Positions 52,773-60,641 of a stretch of DNA of 64,000 nucleotides are shown here, piece by piece; position 1 is the first letter of the stretch, and every line of letters starts with the position of its first letter. This DNA comes from Ornithinimicrobium tianjinense (lineage in GTDB: Bacteria > Actinomycetota > Actinomycetes > Actinomycetales > Dermatophilaceae): positions 186,001-250,000 of the forward strand of contig NZ_BMEM01000002.1 in the NCBI RefSeq assembly GCF_014636495.1, read 5' to 3'. The notes under the pieces were generated by a model that worked only from the letters and a program-made list of their open reading frames with translations, made no database searches and was not told the origin of the DNA. The translations under genes and the position numbers were made by a program.

Positions 52773-52778
52773 AATCTA
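52773..52778 (-). promoter_or_regulatory. -10 element of the leaderless YcaQ-like gene
   Basis: TAGATT on the minus strand, then GGCTGG, then ATG at 52766. The divergent M50 gene starts 37 bp away and has GATAGT 6 nt before its GTG, a weaker version of the same arrangement. Confidence 0.5.
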
Positions 52779-52803
52779 GGGGCAGGTCTGCGATAGTGCC
52801 CCG

Positions 52804-53505
52804 GTGCTGAGCGAGATCTGGGACCGGGCCACCTCCGTCCAGCCACCGCTGTCCTGGCCGGCCGCCCTCGTGCTCGGTGTGCTCGCGCTGCTCGTCACCT
52901 GGAGCCCGCTGGGCTACCGCCTCGCCCGTCACCTGGTGACCCTCGTCCACGAGCTGGGCCACGCGCTGGTGGCCCGTCTGGCGGGGCGCTCGGTGCGCGG
53001 CATCCGTCTGCACGCTGACACGTCCGGCCTGACGGTCTCGCGCGGGAGCGCGCGGGGACCGGGGCTCTTGCTCACCCTCCTGGCCGGCTATCCGGCGCCC
53101 GCCGTGGTCGGGGCCCTGGGCGCGCTCCTGCTCGGTCGGGGGTATGCCGCGGGCCTGCTCTGGGCGCTGGTGCTGGCCTGCGCGGCGGTGCTGCTGATGG
53201 TCCGCAATGTCTACGGCCTGCTCGTCGTGCTGGCCGTCGGGGCCGGGGTCGCCGCGCTGTCGTGGGCGGCGCCCGCGCCCCTGGTCACGGGCACGGCATA
53301 CCTGCTGGTGTGGCTCCTGCTGCTCGGCGCCCCACGCTCCGTCACCGAGCTGCAGCGGCAGCGTCGACGCCGGCGCGACCGCAGCAGCGACGCCGACCAG
53401 CTGGCCGCCCTGACCGGCGCACCGGCGGTGGTGTGGGTGGGGCTCTTCTGGCTGGTCTGCGTGGGCGGCCTGGTCGTGGGCGCCGCGTCGCTGCTGCCGG
53501 TGTAG
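52804..53505 (+). CDS. M50-family membrane metalloprotease
   Basis: A 233-residue membrane protein with about five hydrophobic segments. HELGHALVARLAGRSV in the second segment is the HExxH zinc site of M50-like intramembrane proteases, and GIRLHADTSGLTVSRG follows as in the M50B-like group. A cytoplasmic basic segment (RQRRRRRDRSSD) precedes the last helix. The substrate is unknown. It starts with GTG at 52804. Confidence 0.82.
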   Translation: MLSEIWDRATSVQPPLSWPAALVLGVLALLVTWSPLGYRLARHLVTLVHELGHALVARLAGRSVRGIRLHADTSGLTVSRGSARGPGLLLTLLAGYPAPAVVGALGALLLGRGYAAGLLWALVLACAAVLLMVRNVYGLLVVLAVGAGVAALSWAAPAPLVTGTAYLLVWLLLLGAPRSVTELQRQRRRRRDRSSDADQLAALTGAPAVVWVGLFWLVCVGGLVVGAASLLPV

Positions 53506-53508
53506 GGC

Positions 53509-54303
53509 TCAGCCCTTCTTGCCCTTGCCGCCCTTCTTGCCCTTCTTGGCGTCCTTCTTGGCGTCCTTCTTGCCGGACTTCTTCTCGTCCTTGGTGCCGG
53601 CCTTCCTGGTGTCCTTCGTGCCGGCCTTGGAGCGGTCCTTCTTCGTCGACGCCTCGTCCTTGGCCCGGGCAAGCTGTGCCTTCTTGGCGTTGATCATCGT
53701 GCGGGTGATCTCCTCACCACCGGTGACGAGGCCACGCGACGGGGCGACGGTCGGAGCCTCCTCGACGGGCGCCTCCGCGACCCGGGTGGCACGCACCGTG
53801 CTGGGCGTGCCGGTGGACGCGGTCCTGCGCGTGCGGGTCGGCGTGCTGGTCGTCGTGGCCGGCACGGGGGCTGGGGCCCCGCCGGTGGCAGCCCGCGCTG
53901 TGGAGCCCTGCCTGGTGGAGCTTCCTCCGGGCGCGCCCCGTCGCACGCTCGCCGGCACCCCCTCACGCTGGGGAGCGCTGCCGTCGCTGGCCACGCGCAC
54001 TCCCGCCAGGCCCTCCGTGGGCAGCCTGTCGGGGTCGTTGACCACGTCCTTGAAGTAGGCGGCCGGCCGGAACCGCGGAGAGCTGGTCGCGTCGATCGGC
54101 ACGGCCTGGCCGGTGCGGGGGTTGCGGCCGGTGCGCGCCGCCCGGTCGACACGCTCGAACGTCCCGAATCCGGTGACGACCACGCTGCCGCCCGCCGCCA
54201 CCTCGCGCAGGACCAGGTCGACCAGGCCCTCGACGGCCAGGGTCGCGGCCGCGCGGCCCCCGACCCGGGGTGCCAGCGCCTCGATCAGGTCAGCCTTGTT
54301 CAT
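53509..54303 (-). CDS. hup: HU-family DNA-binding protein with histone-like tail
   Basis: A 264-residue nucleoid protein. Residues 1-90 are HU: MNKADLIEALAPRVGG, VTGFGTFERVDRAARTGRNPRTG, and FRPAAYFKDVV. A Pro/Ala/Thr-rich linker follows and the C-terminus is a long Lys/Ala/Gly tail (KKDAKKDAKKGKKGGKGKKG). This two-part layout is the actinobacterial HupB type. GGGAGC precedes ATG at 54303. Confidence 0.93.
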   Translation of the reverse strand: MNKADLIEALAPRVGGRAAATLAVEGLVDLVLREVAAGGSVVVTGFGTFERVDRAARTGRNPRTGQAVPIDATSSPRFRPAAYFKDVVNDPDRLPTEGLAGVRVASDGSAPQREGVPASVRRGAPGGSSTRQGSTARAATGGAPAPVPATTTSTPTRTRRTASTGTPSTVRATRVAEAPVEEAPTVAPSRGLVTGGEEITRTMINAKKAQLARAKDEASTKKDRSKAGTKDTRKAGTKDEKKSGKKDAKKDAKKGKKGGKGKKG

Positions 54304-54353
54304 CGGTGCTCCCGTCCGTCAGCGTGCGGGTGGTCCCGCCGTTCGATGCCGCC

Positions 54354-54383
54354 AACCTAGCCGCGAGAACCGTTGGCGGGCAA
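54354..54383 (-). promoter_or_regulatory. Probable hup promoter
   Basis: On the minus strand TTGCCC (54383-54378) and TAGGTT (54359-54354) are 18 bp apart. The start site would be about 45 nt before hup. CCGTTG-GCGGG-CAACGG (54370-54386) overlaps the -35. Confidence 0.45.
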
Positions 54384-54410
54384 CGGCAGAGGCGCTTGCC
54401 AGGCAAGGAG

Positions 54411-54444
54411 AAAGGCCCCCACCGCCGGGGCGATGGGGGCCTTT
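54411..54444. terminator. Terminator after tRNA-Glu
   Basis: AAAGGCCCCCA (54411-54421) pairs perfectly with TGGGGGCCTTT (54434-54444). It lies 9 bp beyond the 3' end of tRNA-Glu on the minus strand, between it and hup. Confidence 0.8.
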
Positions 54445-54453
54445 CGCACGGTG

Positions 54454-54526
54454 TAGCCCCGACGGGATTCGAACCCGCGCTACCGCCTTGAGAGGGCGGC
54501 GTGCTAGGCCACTACACAACGGGGCC
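54454..54526 (-). tRNA. tRNA-Glu (CTC)
   Basis: A 73-nt cloverleaf on the minus strand. The acceptor is GGCCCCG with CGGGGCT (first pair G-U), the anticodon stem CCGCC/GGCGG encloses CTCTCAA with anticodon CTC, and the T arm is GCGGG-TTCGAAT-CCCGT. CCA is not encoded. It lies close to gltX, which charges it. Confidence 0.95.
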
Positions 54527-54611
54527 GTGCGCTTTGGCGCGTTTTGCGCCGAGGAGAGACTCTACCTCATCGGCATTCTCTCCGCGAAATCGGCTGGCGC
54601 CGATCGTCGCG

Positions 54612-54683
54612 CTGGGGTACCAGGACTCGAACCTAGACTAACTGAACCAGAATCAGTCGTGCTGCCAATTACACCATACCCCA
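54612..54683 (-). tRNA. tRNA-Gln (CTG)
   Basis: A 72-nt cloverleaf on the minus strand. The acceptor is TGGGGTA with TACCCCA, the anticodon stem ACTGA/TCAGT encloses TTCTGGT with anticodon CTG, and the T loop TTCGAGT is present. CCA is not encoded. The 85-bp spacer to tRNA-Glu contains a GGCGC-GTTTT-GCGCC hairpin. gltX may mischarge this tRNA for the GatCAB route. Confidence 0.95.
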
Positions 54684-54799
54684 AGGGGTATCCCCGGACG
54701 GTTTCCCGACCGGCGAACCGAGGAGAAACCTTACCGTGCCGCGGCGCCGGACCCAAATCCGGGTCCGGTCCGCAGCGGGGCGACCCGGCGCCCTGGCCC

Positions 54800-56359
54800 T
54801 CAGAGCTCCGAGCGGAGCCGGCGCAGCCGCGCCATGGTCTCGTGCTTGCCCAGGATGGCCATGGACTCGAACAGCGGCGGGCTGATCCGCTGGCCGGAGA
54901 CGGCCGTGCGCAGTGGTCCGAAGGCGAACCGCGGCTTGAGGCCGAGGCCCTCGATTAACGCCACCCGCAGCGCCTCCTCGATCCGCTCCGGCGTCCACTC
55001 CACGCCGCCGCCGAGGGGCTGGGGGAAAGCCCCGGAGATCGGCTCGAGCGCGTCGATGGCGGCGTCCAGGACCGCCGGGCTGTCGTCCTTGAGCTGGGCC
55101 CGGGCGTCGTCGGCGATCTCCAGCTCCTCGCCGCGGACATAGAACGGGCGGACGAGCGGCACCGCCTCCGACAGCACCTGGACGCGGGTCTGGATAAGGT
55201 CGGCCACGTCCTTGAGGCGGGCCAGCTCGCCCATCCCTGACTGCGGGCCGAGCACCCCCGCCTCGCGCAGCACCGGAAGAAGACGGGAGGTGAACTCCTC
55301 CAGCGGGAGCCGGCGCAGGTGGTCGGCGTTGATGGACTCGGCCTTCTTCTGGTCCCAGCGCGCCGGGTTGGGGTTGACCTCGCGGACGTCGAAGGCCCTG
55401 ACCAGCTCCTCGGGGCTGAACAGGTCCCGGTCCGGCCCGATGGCCCAGCCGAGCAGCGCCAGGTAGTTGACCATCCCCTCGCGGACGAACCCGCGCTCCC
55501 GGTGCAGGAAGAGGTTGGACTGCGGGTCGCGCTTGGACAGCTTCTTGCTGCCCTCCCCCAGCACGAGCGGCAGGTGGGCGAAGGTGGGGACCCGCTCCGC
55601 CACGCCGATCTGGATCAGCGCGCGGTAGAGCGCGATCTGGCGGGGGGTCGAGGACAGCAGGTCCTCGCCCCGGATGACGTGGGTGATGCGCATCATCGCG
55701 TCGTCGACCGGGTTGACGAGGGTGTAGAGCGGCTGGCCGTTGCCACGGACGATGACGTAGTCGGGCACGGACCCGGCAGGGAAGGTCACCTCGCCGCGGA
55801 CCAGGTCGTGGAAGGTGATGTCCTCGTCCGGCATCCGCAGCCGCAGCACCGGCTCACGGCCCTCTGCCCGGAACGCCGCCACCTGCTCCTCGGTGAGGTC
55901 GCGGTCGGCGTTGTCGTAGCCCAGCTTGGGATCGCGCCCGGCGGCCCGGTGGCGGGCCTCGACCTCCTCGGGCGTGGAGAAGGACTCGTAGGCGAACCCG
56001 GCCTCGAGCAGCCGGCGGGCGACGTCGACGTGCAGGTCCCGACGCTCGCTCTGGCGGTAGGGGCCGTGGTCGCCGCCCACCCCGGGACCCTCGTCGTAGT
56101 CGATGCCGAGCCAGTCGAGGGCCTCCACGATCTGGTCCATCGACTCCTGGCTGTCCCGTGCCGCGTCGGTGTCCTCGATGCGGAACACCAGCGTGCCGCC
56201 GTGGTGCCGCGCGAAGGCCCAGTTGAAGAGCGCCGTGCGCGCCAGACCGACGTGCGGGGTGCCGGTGGGGCTGGGGCAGAAGCGGGCGCGGACGTCGGCG
56301 CCAGTCACCTCGGTGTCCTCGGTCGGTGACTTCGCGGCAGGGGCAGGATGAGTCGTCAT
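54800..56359 (-). CDS. gltX: Glutamyl-tRNA synthetase
   Basis: A 519-residue class I synthetase. The HIGH-like motif is in [15 protein letters not shown] and the KMSKR-like motif in [23 protein letters not shown] and [19 protein letters not shown] are also diagnostic. In organisms lacking glutaminyl-tRNA synthetase it also charges tRNA-Gln. ATG at 56359 was chosen; TAGGCT lies 10 nt before it. It is followed by the tRNA-Gln and tRNA-Glu genes. Confidence 0.96.
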   Translation of the reverse strand: MTTHPAPAAKSPTEDTEVTGADVRARFCPSPTGTPHVGLARTALFNWAFARHHGGTLVFRIEDTDAARDSQESMDQIVEALDWLGIDYDEGPGVGGDHGPYRQSERRDLHVDVARRLLEAGFAYESFSTPEEVEARHRAAGRDPKLGYDNADRDLTEEQVAAFRAEGREPVLRLRMPDEDITFHDLVRGEVTFPAGSVPDYVIVRGNGQPLYTLVNPVDDAMMRITHVIRGEDLLSSTPRQIALYRALIQIGVAERVPTFAHLPLVLGEGSKKLSKRDPQSNLFLHRERGFVREGMVNYLALLGWAIGPDRDLFSPEELVRAFDVREVNPNPARWDQKKAESINADHLRRLPLEEFTSRLLPVLREAGVLGPQSGMGELARLKDVADLIQTRVQVLSEAVPLVRPFYVRGEELEIADDARAQLKDDSPAVLDAAIDALEPISGAFPQPLGGGVEWTPERIEEALRVALIEGLGLKPRFAFGPLRTAVSGQRISPPLFESMAILGKHETMARLRRLRSEL

Positions 56360-56389
56360 GATGCGGGCCAGCCTACTGGCCCGGCGATC

Positions 56390-56977
56390 TCACCTGCCCT
56401 GCAGCAGCGCCCCCGTGACCGACTCCTGCAGCCAGGACAGGAAGTCGTAGTAGGCCATCTTCTGCGCGGTGGCGTCGTCCAGCTCCACCTCGCCCGCCAG
56501 GGCGGCGTCGAGCAGCTCGTGCAGGCGCTCGGAGTCCTCGTCCGTGCGCAGCCCGAGCCGCTCCCCCAGGATGAGCCGGGCGTCGGTGAGCGCGACCGCC
56601 AGCGCCCTGGCCTGGTCGAGGTCGATCTCCAGCGTGGGCGGGGTGGCGCCGTCCAGCGCCGCGATCGCGGTCGCGATGGTGGCCGCCTTGCGCTGACGGA
56701 GGCCGTGCTCGGTCAGGCGGCGGAACTCCGCCGCCTGCTCGGCGTCCTCGCGGGAGGCCGGCGGCAGGAGTCGCGCGAGGGCCGGGTCGGCCGGCTCCTG
56801 AGGATCGACCTCGTCACCGAGCCCCGCGACGAGGTCGAGGAAGGGGTCGCCGGTCTCGGGTCGCTCGGGCGCGACGAACGCGCGCGTCAGCTCCAGGACG
56901 TGACGGACGACCGCGACCTCCTCGGCGTCGAAGTCGGCCACCAGCCGTCCACCGCGGTGCCGGAACGGGCTCGCCAT
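56390..56977 (-). CDS. DUF2017 protein downstream of clpS
   Basis: A 195-residue soluble protein beginning MASPFRHRGGRLVADFDAEE, with DARLILGERLGLRTDEDSE and YYDFLSWLQESV. It belongs to DUF2017, found almost only in actinobacteria next to clpS. A role in ClpS-dependent proteolysis is guessed from position. It starts 2 bp after the clpS stop. Confidence 0.87.
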   Translation of the reverse strand: MASPFRHRGGRLVADFDAEEVAVVRHVLELTRAFVAPERPETGDPFLDLVAGLGDEVDPQEPADPALARLLPPASREDAEQAAEFRRLTEHGLRQRKAATIATAIAALDGATPPTLEIDLDQARALAVALTDARLILGERLGLRTDEDSERLHELLDAALAGEVELDDATAQKMAYYDFLSWLQESVTGALLQGR

Positions 56978-56979
56978 AC

Positions 56980-57312
56980 CTAGTCGTCCTTCTGGAAGGT
57001 GGCCCACAGGCCGTAGCCGTGCATGGCCTCGGTGTCGGCCTCGCACTTCTCGCGCGAGCCGGTGGACACGACCGCGCGCCCCTTGGTGTGCACGTCCATC
57101 ATCAGGGCCTCGGCCCGGGCCAGCGGGTAGCCGAAGTGGGTCTGGAAGACCCAGGTGACGTAGGACATGAGGTTGACCGGGTCGTTCCACACCAGGGTGA
57201 CCCAGGGCGTGTCCGCCTCCGGCCGCTCGAGCACCGCGACCCCGCCCTGCTGCTGCGGGGTGGTCTGCGGGCCCGTGGGCGGCGCGGGTGGCTGGGGGGT
57301 GTCGATCGGCAC
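56980..57312 (-). CDS. clpS: ATP-dependent Clp protease adapter ClpS
   Basis: A 110-residue N-end-rule adaptor. After a Pro/Gln-rich arm comes the ClpS fold: [39 protein letters not shown] and [19 protein letters not shown]. The WNDxVN motif binds the N-degron. It starts with GTG at 57312, 6 nt after TAGAGT, as a leaderless mRNA. It is divergent from pncB, 38 bp away. Confidence 0.93.
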   Translation of the reverse strand: MPIDTPQPPAPPTGPQTTPQQQGGVAVLERPEADTPWVTLVWNDPVNLMSYVTWVFQTHFGYPLARAEALMMDVHTKGRAVVSTGSREKCEADTEAMHGYGLWATFQKDD

Positions 57313-57344
57313 GTGTCCACTCTAGACACGCCCCGTCCTAGGCT
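57312..57344. promoter_or_regulatory. Divergent leaderless promoters for clpS and pncB with inverted repeat
   Basis: Minus strand: TAGAGT (57324-57319) is 6 nt before the clpS GTG. Plus strand: TAGGCT (57339-57344) is 6 nt before the pncB GTG. CGTGTC (57312-57317) and GACACG (57325-57330) form a 6-bp inverted repeat around the clpS -10, a possible operator. Confidence 0.55.
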
Positions 57345-57350
57345 GGTCCG

Positions 57351-58652
57351 GTGAACGCGAGCACCGCCCTCCTCACGGACCACTACGAGCTGACGATGAT
57401 CCAGGCCGCCCTCGAGAGCGGGCACGCGGACCGGCCGTGCGTCTTCGAGACCTTCGCCCGGCGCCTCCCGGACGGGCGGCGCTACGGCGTCGTGGCGGGC
57501 ACGGGGCGGTTCCTGGAGATGCTGCGGGACTTCAGGTTCGGCGAGGAGGAGATCGGCTTCCTGCGCGACCGCGGGATCGTCGACGGGCGCACCCTCGACT
57601 GGCTCGCCGACTACCGCTTCTCCGGCGACATCTGGGGGTATGCCGAGGGCGAGGTCTACTTCCCCGGCTCGCCGCTGCTCGTGGTCGAGTCGACCTTCGC
57701 CGAGGGCGTGGTGCTGGAGACGCTGGTGCTGTCCACCCTCAACCACGACTCGGCGGTGGCGTCGGCCGCCTCGAGGATGACGGCCGCGGCGGGTGAGCGT
57801 CCGTGCATCGAGATGGGCTCGCGCCGCACCCACGAGGGGTCGGCGGTCGCGGCGGCGCGCGCCGCCTACATCGCCGGCTTCGGGTCGACCTCCAACCTCG
57901 AGGCGGGGCGCCGGCACGGCATACCCACGGCCGGGACGGCCGCGCACTCCTACACCCTGCTCCACGACGACGAGCGCGACGCCTTCGCCAACCAGCTCGC
58001 GAGCCTGGGGCTGAGCACGACGCTGCTCGTCGACACCTACGACGTCCGCGCGGCGGTCGAGCTGGCGGTGGAGCTCGCCGGGCCGGCTCTGGGCGGGGTG
58101 CGGCTGGACTCCGGCGACCTCGTGGGTCAGGCGCAGCAGGTGCGGGCCCAGCTGGACGCGCTCGGCGCTCACGGCACCAAGATCGTGGTGACCTCCGACC
58201 TCGACGAGCACGCGATCGCCGCCCTGGCTGCTTCGCCGGTCGACCGCTACGGCGTCGGCACCAACGTGGTGACCGGCTCCGGGCACCCGGCCGCCGGGCT
58301 GGTCTACAAGCTCGTGAGCCGCGAGAGCGACGCCGGGGTGATGGAGGGGGTGGCCAAGGCGAGCAAGGACAAGGCCTCGGTGGGCGGGCGCAAGTTCGCG
58401 CTCCGGCGCCGCTCCGCCGACGGCGTCGCCCAGGCGGAGATCATCGGCATCGACGAGCGTCCCCAGGACGACGGCGACGACCGCGAGCTGCTGGTGCGCC
58501 TGGTCGAGCGTGGCGAGGTGGTCGCCCCGACCGACGCCGGGACCGCCCGCGCGCACCACGCGATGGCCCGCGCGGAGCTGCCCCGGGAGGCGCTGCGCCT
58601 GTCCCACGGCGAGGCCGCGATCCCCACCACCTATCTCGACGACTGGAGCTGA
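57351..58652 (+). CDS. pncB: Nicotinate phosphoribosyltransferase
   Basis: A 433-residue NAD-salvage enzyme converting nicotinate, PRPP and ATP to nicotinate mononucleotide. Motifs are LLTDHYELTMIQAA, GSRRTHEGSAVAAARAAY, GTAAHSYTLLHDDE, DTYDVRAAVE and VRLDSGDLVGQAQQVR. GTG at 57351 is 6 nt after TAGGCT. It is followed by pncA 12 bp later, so one operon turns nicotinamide into NaMN. Confidence 0.94.
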   Translation: MNASTALLTDHYELTMIQAALESGHADRPCVFETFARRLPDGRRYGVVAGTGRFLEMLRDFRFGEEEIGFLRDRGIVDGRTLDWLADYRFSGDIWGYAEGEVYFPGSPLLVVESTFAEGVVLETLVLSTLNHDSAVASAASRMTAAAGERPCIEMGSRRTHEGSAVAAARAAYIAGFGSTSNLEAGRRHGIPTAGTAAHSYTLLHDDERDAFANQLASLGLSTTLLVDTYDVRAAVELAVELAGPALGGVRLDSGDLVGQAQQVRAQLDALGAHGTKIVVTSDLDEHAIAALAASPVDRYGVGTNVVTGSGHPAAGLVYKLVSRESDAGVMEGVAKASKDKASVGGRKFALRRRSADGVAQAEIIGIDERPQDDGDDRELLVRLVERGEVVAPTDAGTARAHHAMARAELPREALRLSHGEAAIPTTYLDDWS

Positions 58653-58664
58653 AGGAGCGGACCC

Positions 58665-59237
58665 ATGAGCAGAGCGCTGATCATCGTCGACGTCCAGAAC
58701 GACTTCTGCGAGGGCGGGTCGCTGGCGGTGGAGGGCGGCACGGCGGTCGCCGTGGCGATCGGGGAGCACCTCCGCGACCACGGGCAGGACTACTCCGCCG
58801 TCGCTGCCACCGCGGACTGGCACGTCGATCCTGGCGAGCACTGGTCGACGGAGCCGGACTACCGCACCACCTGGCCGGTGCACTGCGCCGCCGGCACCGA
58901 GGGCGCGCAGTTCCGCGCCGAGCTGGCTCCGGCCCTGGAGCACGTCCACGCCGTCTTCCGCAAGGGCGAGCACGCCGCGGCATACAGCGGCTTCGAGGGG
59001 TTCACCGAGGCGCACGGACGCCGCACCGGCCTGGCCGAGTGGCTCCGCGAGCGCGAGGTGCGCGAGGTCGACGTCGTCGGCATCGCGACCGACCACTGCG
59101 TCCGGGCGACGGCGCTGGACGCCGTGCGAGAGGGCTTCGAGGCCACGGTGCTGCTGGACCTCGTCGCCGGGGTGTCGCCGGACACCACGCAGGCGGCGCT
59201 GGTCGAGCTGCGCGAGGCCGGGGTCAGGCTGACCTGA
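58665..59237 (+). CDS. pncA: Nicotinamidase PncA
   Basis: A 190-residue isochorismatase-fold amidase converting nicotinamide to nicotinate. The catalytic Asp is in IIVDVQNDFCEGGSL, the metal site in TADWHVDPGEHW, a Lys in AVFRKGEH, and the nucleophilic Cys in GIATDHCVRATALDA. An AAGGAG site precedes ATG at 58665. The product feeds PncB. Confidence 0.94.
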   Translation: MSRALIIVDVQNDFCEGGSLAVEGGTAVAVAIGEHLRDHGQDYSAVAATADWHVDPGEHWSTEPDYRTTWPVHCAAGTEGAQFRAELAPALEHVHAVFRKGEHAAAYSGFEGFTEAHGRRTGLAEWLREREVREVDVVGIATDHCVRATALDAVREGFEATVLLDLVAGVSPDTTQAALVELREAGVRLT

Positions 59238-59259
59238 CCCCGGCCCCGCGGCAGCGGCG

Positions 59260-60555
59260 TCAGCTCGTGCTGAACACCTCGTCCTGCCCGGGCGACCCGG
59301 CGTCAGGACGGCCGCTGCCGGCCCCCAGGCTCCGGCTCCAGCTCTGCGAGTAGACACCGTCGTCGACGGCCCGCGCGGCCTCGCCGAGCTCCAGCGGGCG
59401 GAAGGTGTCGACCATCACCGCCGTCTCGTCGAAGTAGTCGACGCCGATCGACTTCTCCATGGCCCCGGGCTGGGGCCCGTGGGCGTGCCCGCCCGGGTGG
59501 ACCGAGATCGAGCCCTTGCCGATCCCCGACCCCTTGCGCGCCTCGTAGTCGCCGTCGACGTAGAACATGATCTCGTCGGAGTCGACGTTGGAGTGGTAGT
59601 AGGGCACCGGGATCGACAGCGGGTGGTAGTCCACCTTGCGCGGCACGAAGTTGCAGACGACGAAGTTCCACCCCTCGAAGACCTGGTGGACGGGCGGCGG
59701 CTGGTGGACCCGGCCCGTGATGGGCTCGTAGTCGCGGATGTTGAAGGCGTAGGGGTAGAGGCAGCCGTCCCAGCCGACGACGTCGAAGGGGTGGTACGGG
59801 TAGGTGTAGATGGTGCCGACCAGGCCGCCGCTGCTGTGCTCACCGCCGCCGCGGTGCTTGATGTAGACCTCGGTGTGCTCCTGCGGGTCCAGGCCGAGGT
59901 CCGCTGCCAGCAGGGGGCCCTCGGGGGCGCGCAGGTCGCGCTCGCAGTAGGGGGCGTGCTCGAGCAGCTGGCCGAACCTGGACAGGTAGCGCTTGGGCGG
60001 GCCGATATGGGAGTTGCCCTCGATGACGTAGGCGCGCAGCGGCTCGGTGAAGCCCTCGTCCCCCTCCACCCGTGGGATCCACCGGTGCGTCGTGGCGCGC
60101 GGGATGATCAGGTAGTCGCCCTGCCCGACCTCGAAGGCTCCGAACACGGTCTCCACGCGGGCGCCCCCGCGCTCGACGTAGACGCACTCGTCGCCGATCC
60201 CGTTGCGGTAGTAGGGACTCGGCGCGTCCGCCACGACGTAGAGCAGCCGCACGTCGCCGTTGCCCAGCACCAGCCGGCGCCCTGTCACCACGTCCGTCCC
60301 CGACGAGAACTCCAGGTCGTGCAGCTTGAGGTGGCGCGGCAGCAGCGGGTGGTTGGGCACGGTCGACATGTCACCGAGGTCCCAGACCCGGGCGCCGGCG
60401 ATGGCCGAGGGGATGTTGCGGTGGTAGAGGAGGCTCGAGTCGCTGGAGAAGCCTTCCTCACCCATGAGCTCCTCGTAGTAGAGGTTGCCCTGGTCGTCCC
60501 GGTGCTGCGTGTGCCGTTTGGGTGGGACGGCGCCGGCGGTGCGGTAGTAGGCCAT
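59260..60555 (-). CDS. hmgA: Homogentisate 1,2-dioxygenase
   Basis: A 431-residue iron dioxygenase opening the ring of homogentisate to maleylacetoacetate. The cupin has GDYLIIPRATTHRW, YPYHPFDVVGWDGCLYPYAF begins the conserved centre, and FYVDGDYEARKG, SVHPGGHAHGPQPGAME carry the metal ligands. ATG at 60555 begins MAYYRTAG. An upstream extension to 60720 would cross the divergent promoter. It is divergent from a gene pair with fahA. Confidence 0.95.
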   Translation of the reverse strand: MAYYRTAGAVPPKRHTQHRDDQGNLYYEELMGEEGFSSDSSLLYHRNIPSAIAGARVWDLGDMSTVPNHPLLPRHLKLHDLEFSSGTDVVTGRRLVLGNGDVRLLYVVADAPSPYYRNGIGDECVYVERGGARVETVFGAFEVGQGDYLIIPRATTHRWIPRVEGDEGFTEPLRAYVIEGNSHIGPPKRYLSRFGQLLEHAPYCERDLRAPEGPLLAADLGLDPQEHTEVYIKHRGGGEHSSGGLVGTIYTYPYHPFDVVGWDGCLYPYAFNIRDYEPITGRVHQPPPVHQVFEGWNFVVCNFVPRKVDYHPLSIPVPYYHSNVDSDEIMFYVDGDYEARKGSGIGKGSISVHPGGHAHGPQPGAMEKSIGVDYFDETAVMVDTFRPLELGEAARAVDDGVYSQSWSRSLGAGSGRPDAGSPGQDEVFSTS

Positions 60556-60582
60556 GTCGGCTCCGATCGTCGTGGAGGCAGG

Positions 60583-60601
60583 CCGTCCGATATCCGGACG
60601 G
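60583..60601. promoter_or_regulatory. Inverted repeat, candidate operator for tyrosine catabolism
   Basis: CCGTCCG-ATATC-CGGACGG has perfect 7-bp arms in the 86-bp gap between divergent hmgA and the unknown gene. The centre is the only AT-rich stretch there. No regulator gene is visible nearby. Confidence 0.5.
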
Positions 60602-60615
60602 AGAGAGTGCTCTCT
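60602..60615. promoter_or_regulatory. Second inverted repeat in the hmgA control region
   Basis: AGAGAG-TG-CTCTCT abuts the first repeat and lies 13 bp before TAGCGT (60629-60634), the -10 of the plus-strand operon, so it covers the -35 region. Confidence 0.45.
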
Positions 60616-60641
60616 GGCCACCATGCAGTAGCGTGCCGGGC

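Noticed and set aside
53509-53700. Frameshift at the end of hup giving a Lys-rich tail
   Set aside because: Lys/Ala/Gly tails are a normal feature of actinobacterial HU proteins, and the frame is continuous.
57300-57351. NrtR operator before pncB
   Set aside because: I looked for ATGCTCA/TGAGCAT half-sites and found none; only the unrelated CGTGTC/GACACG repeat is present.
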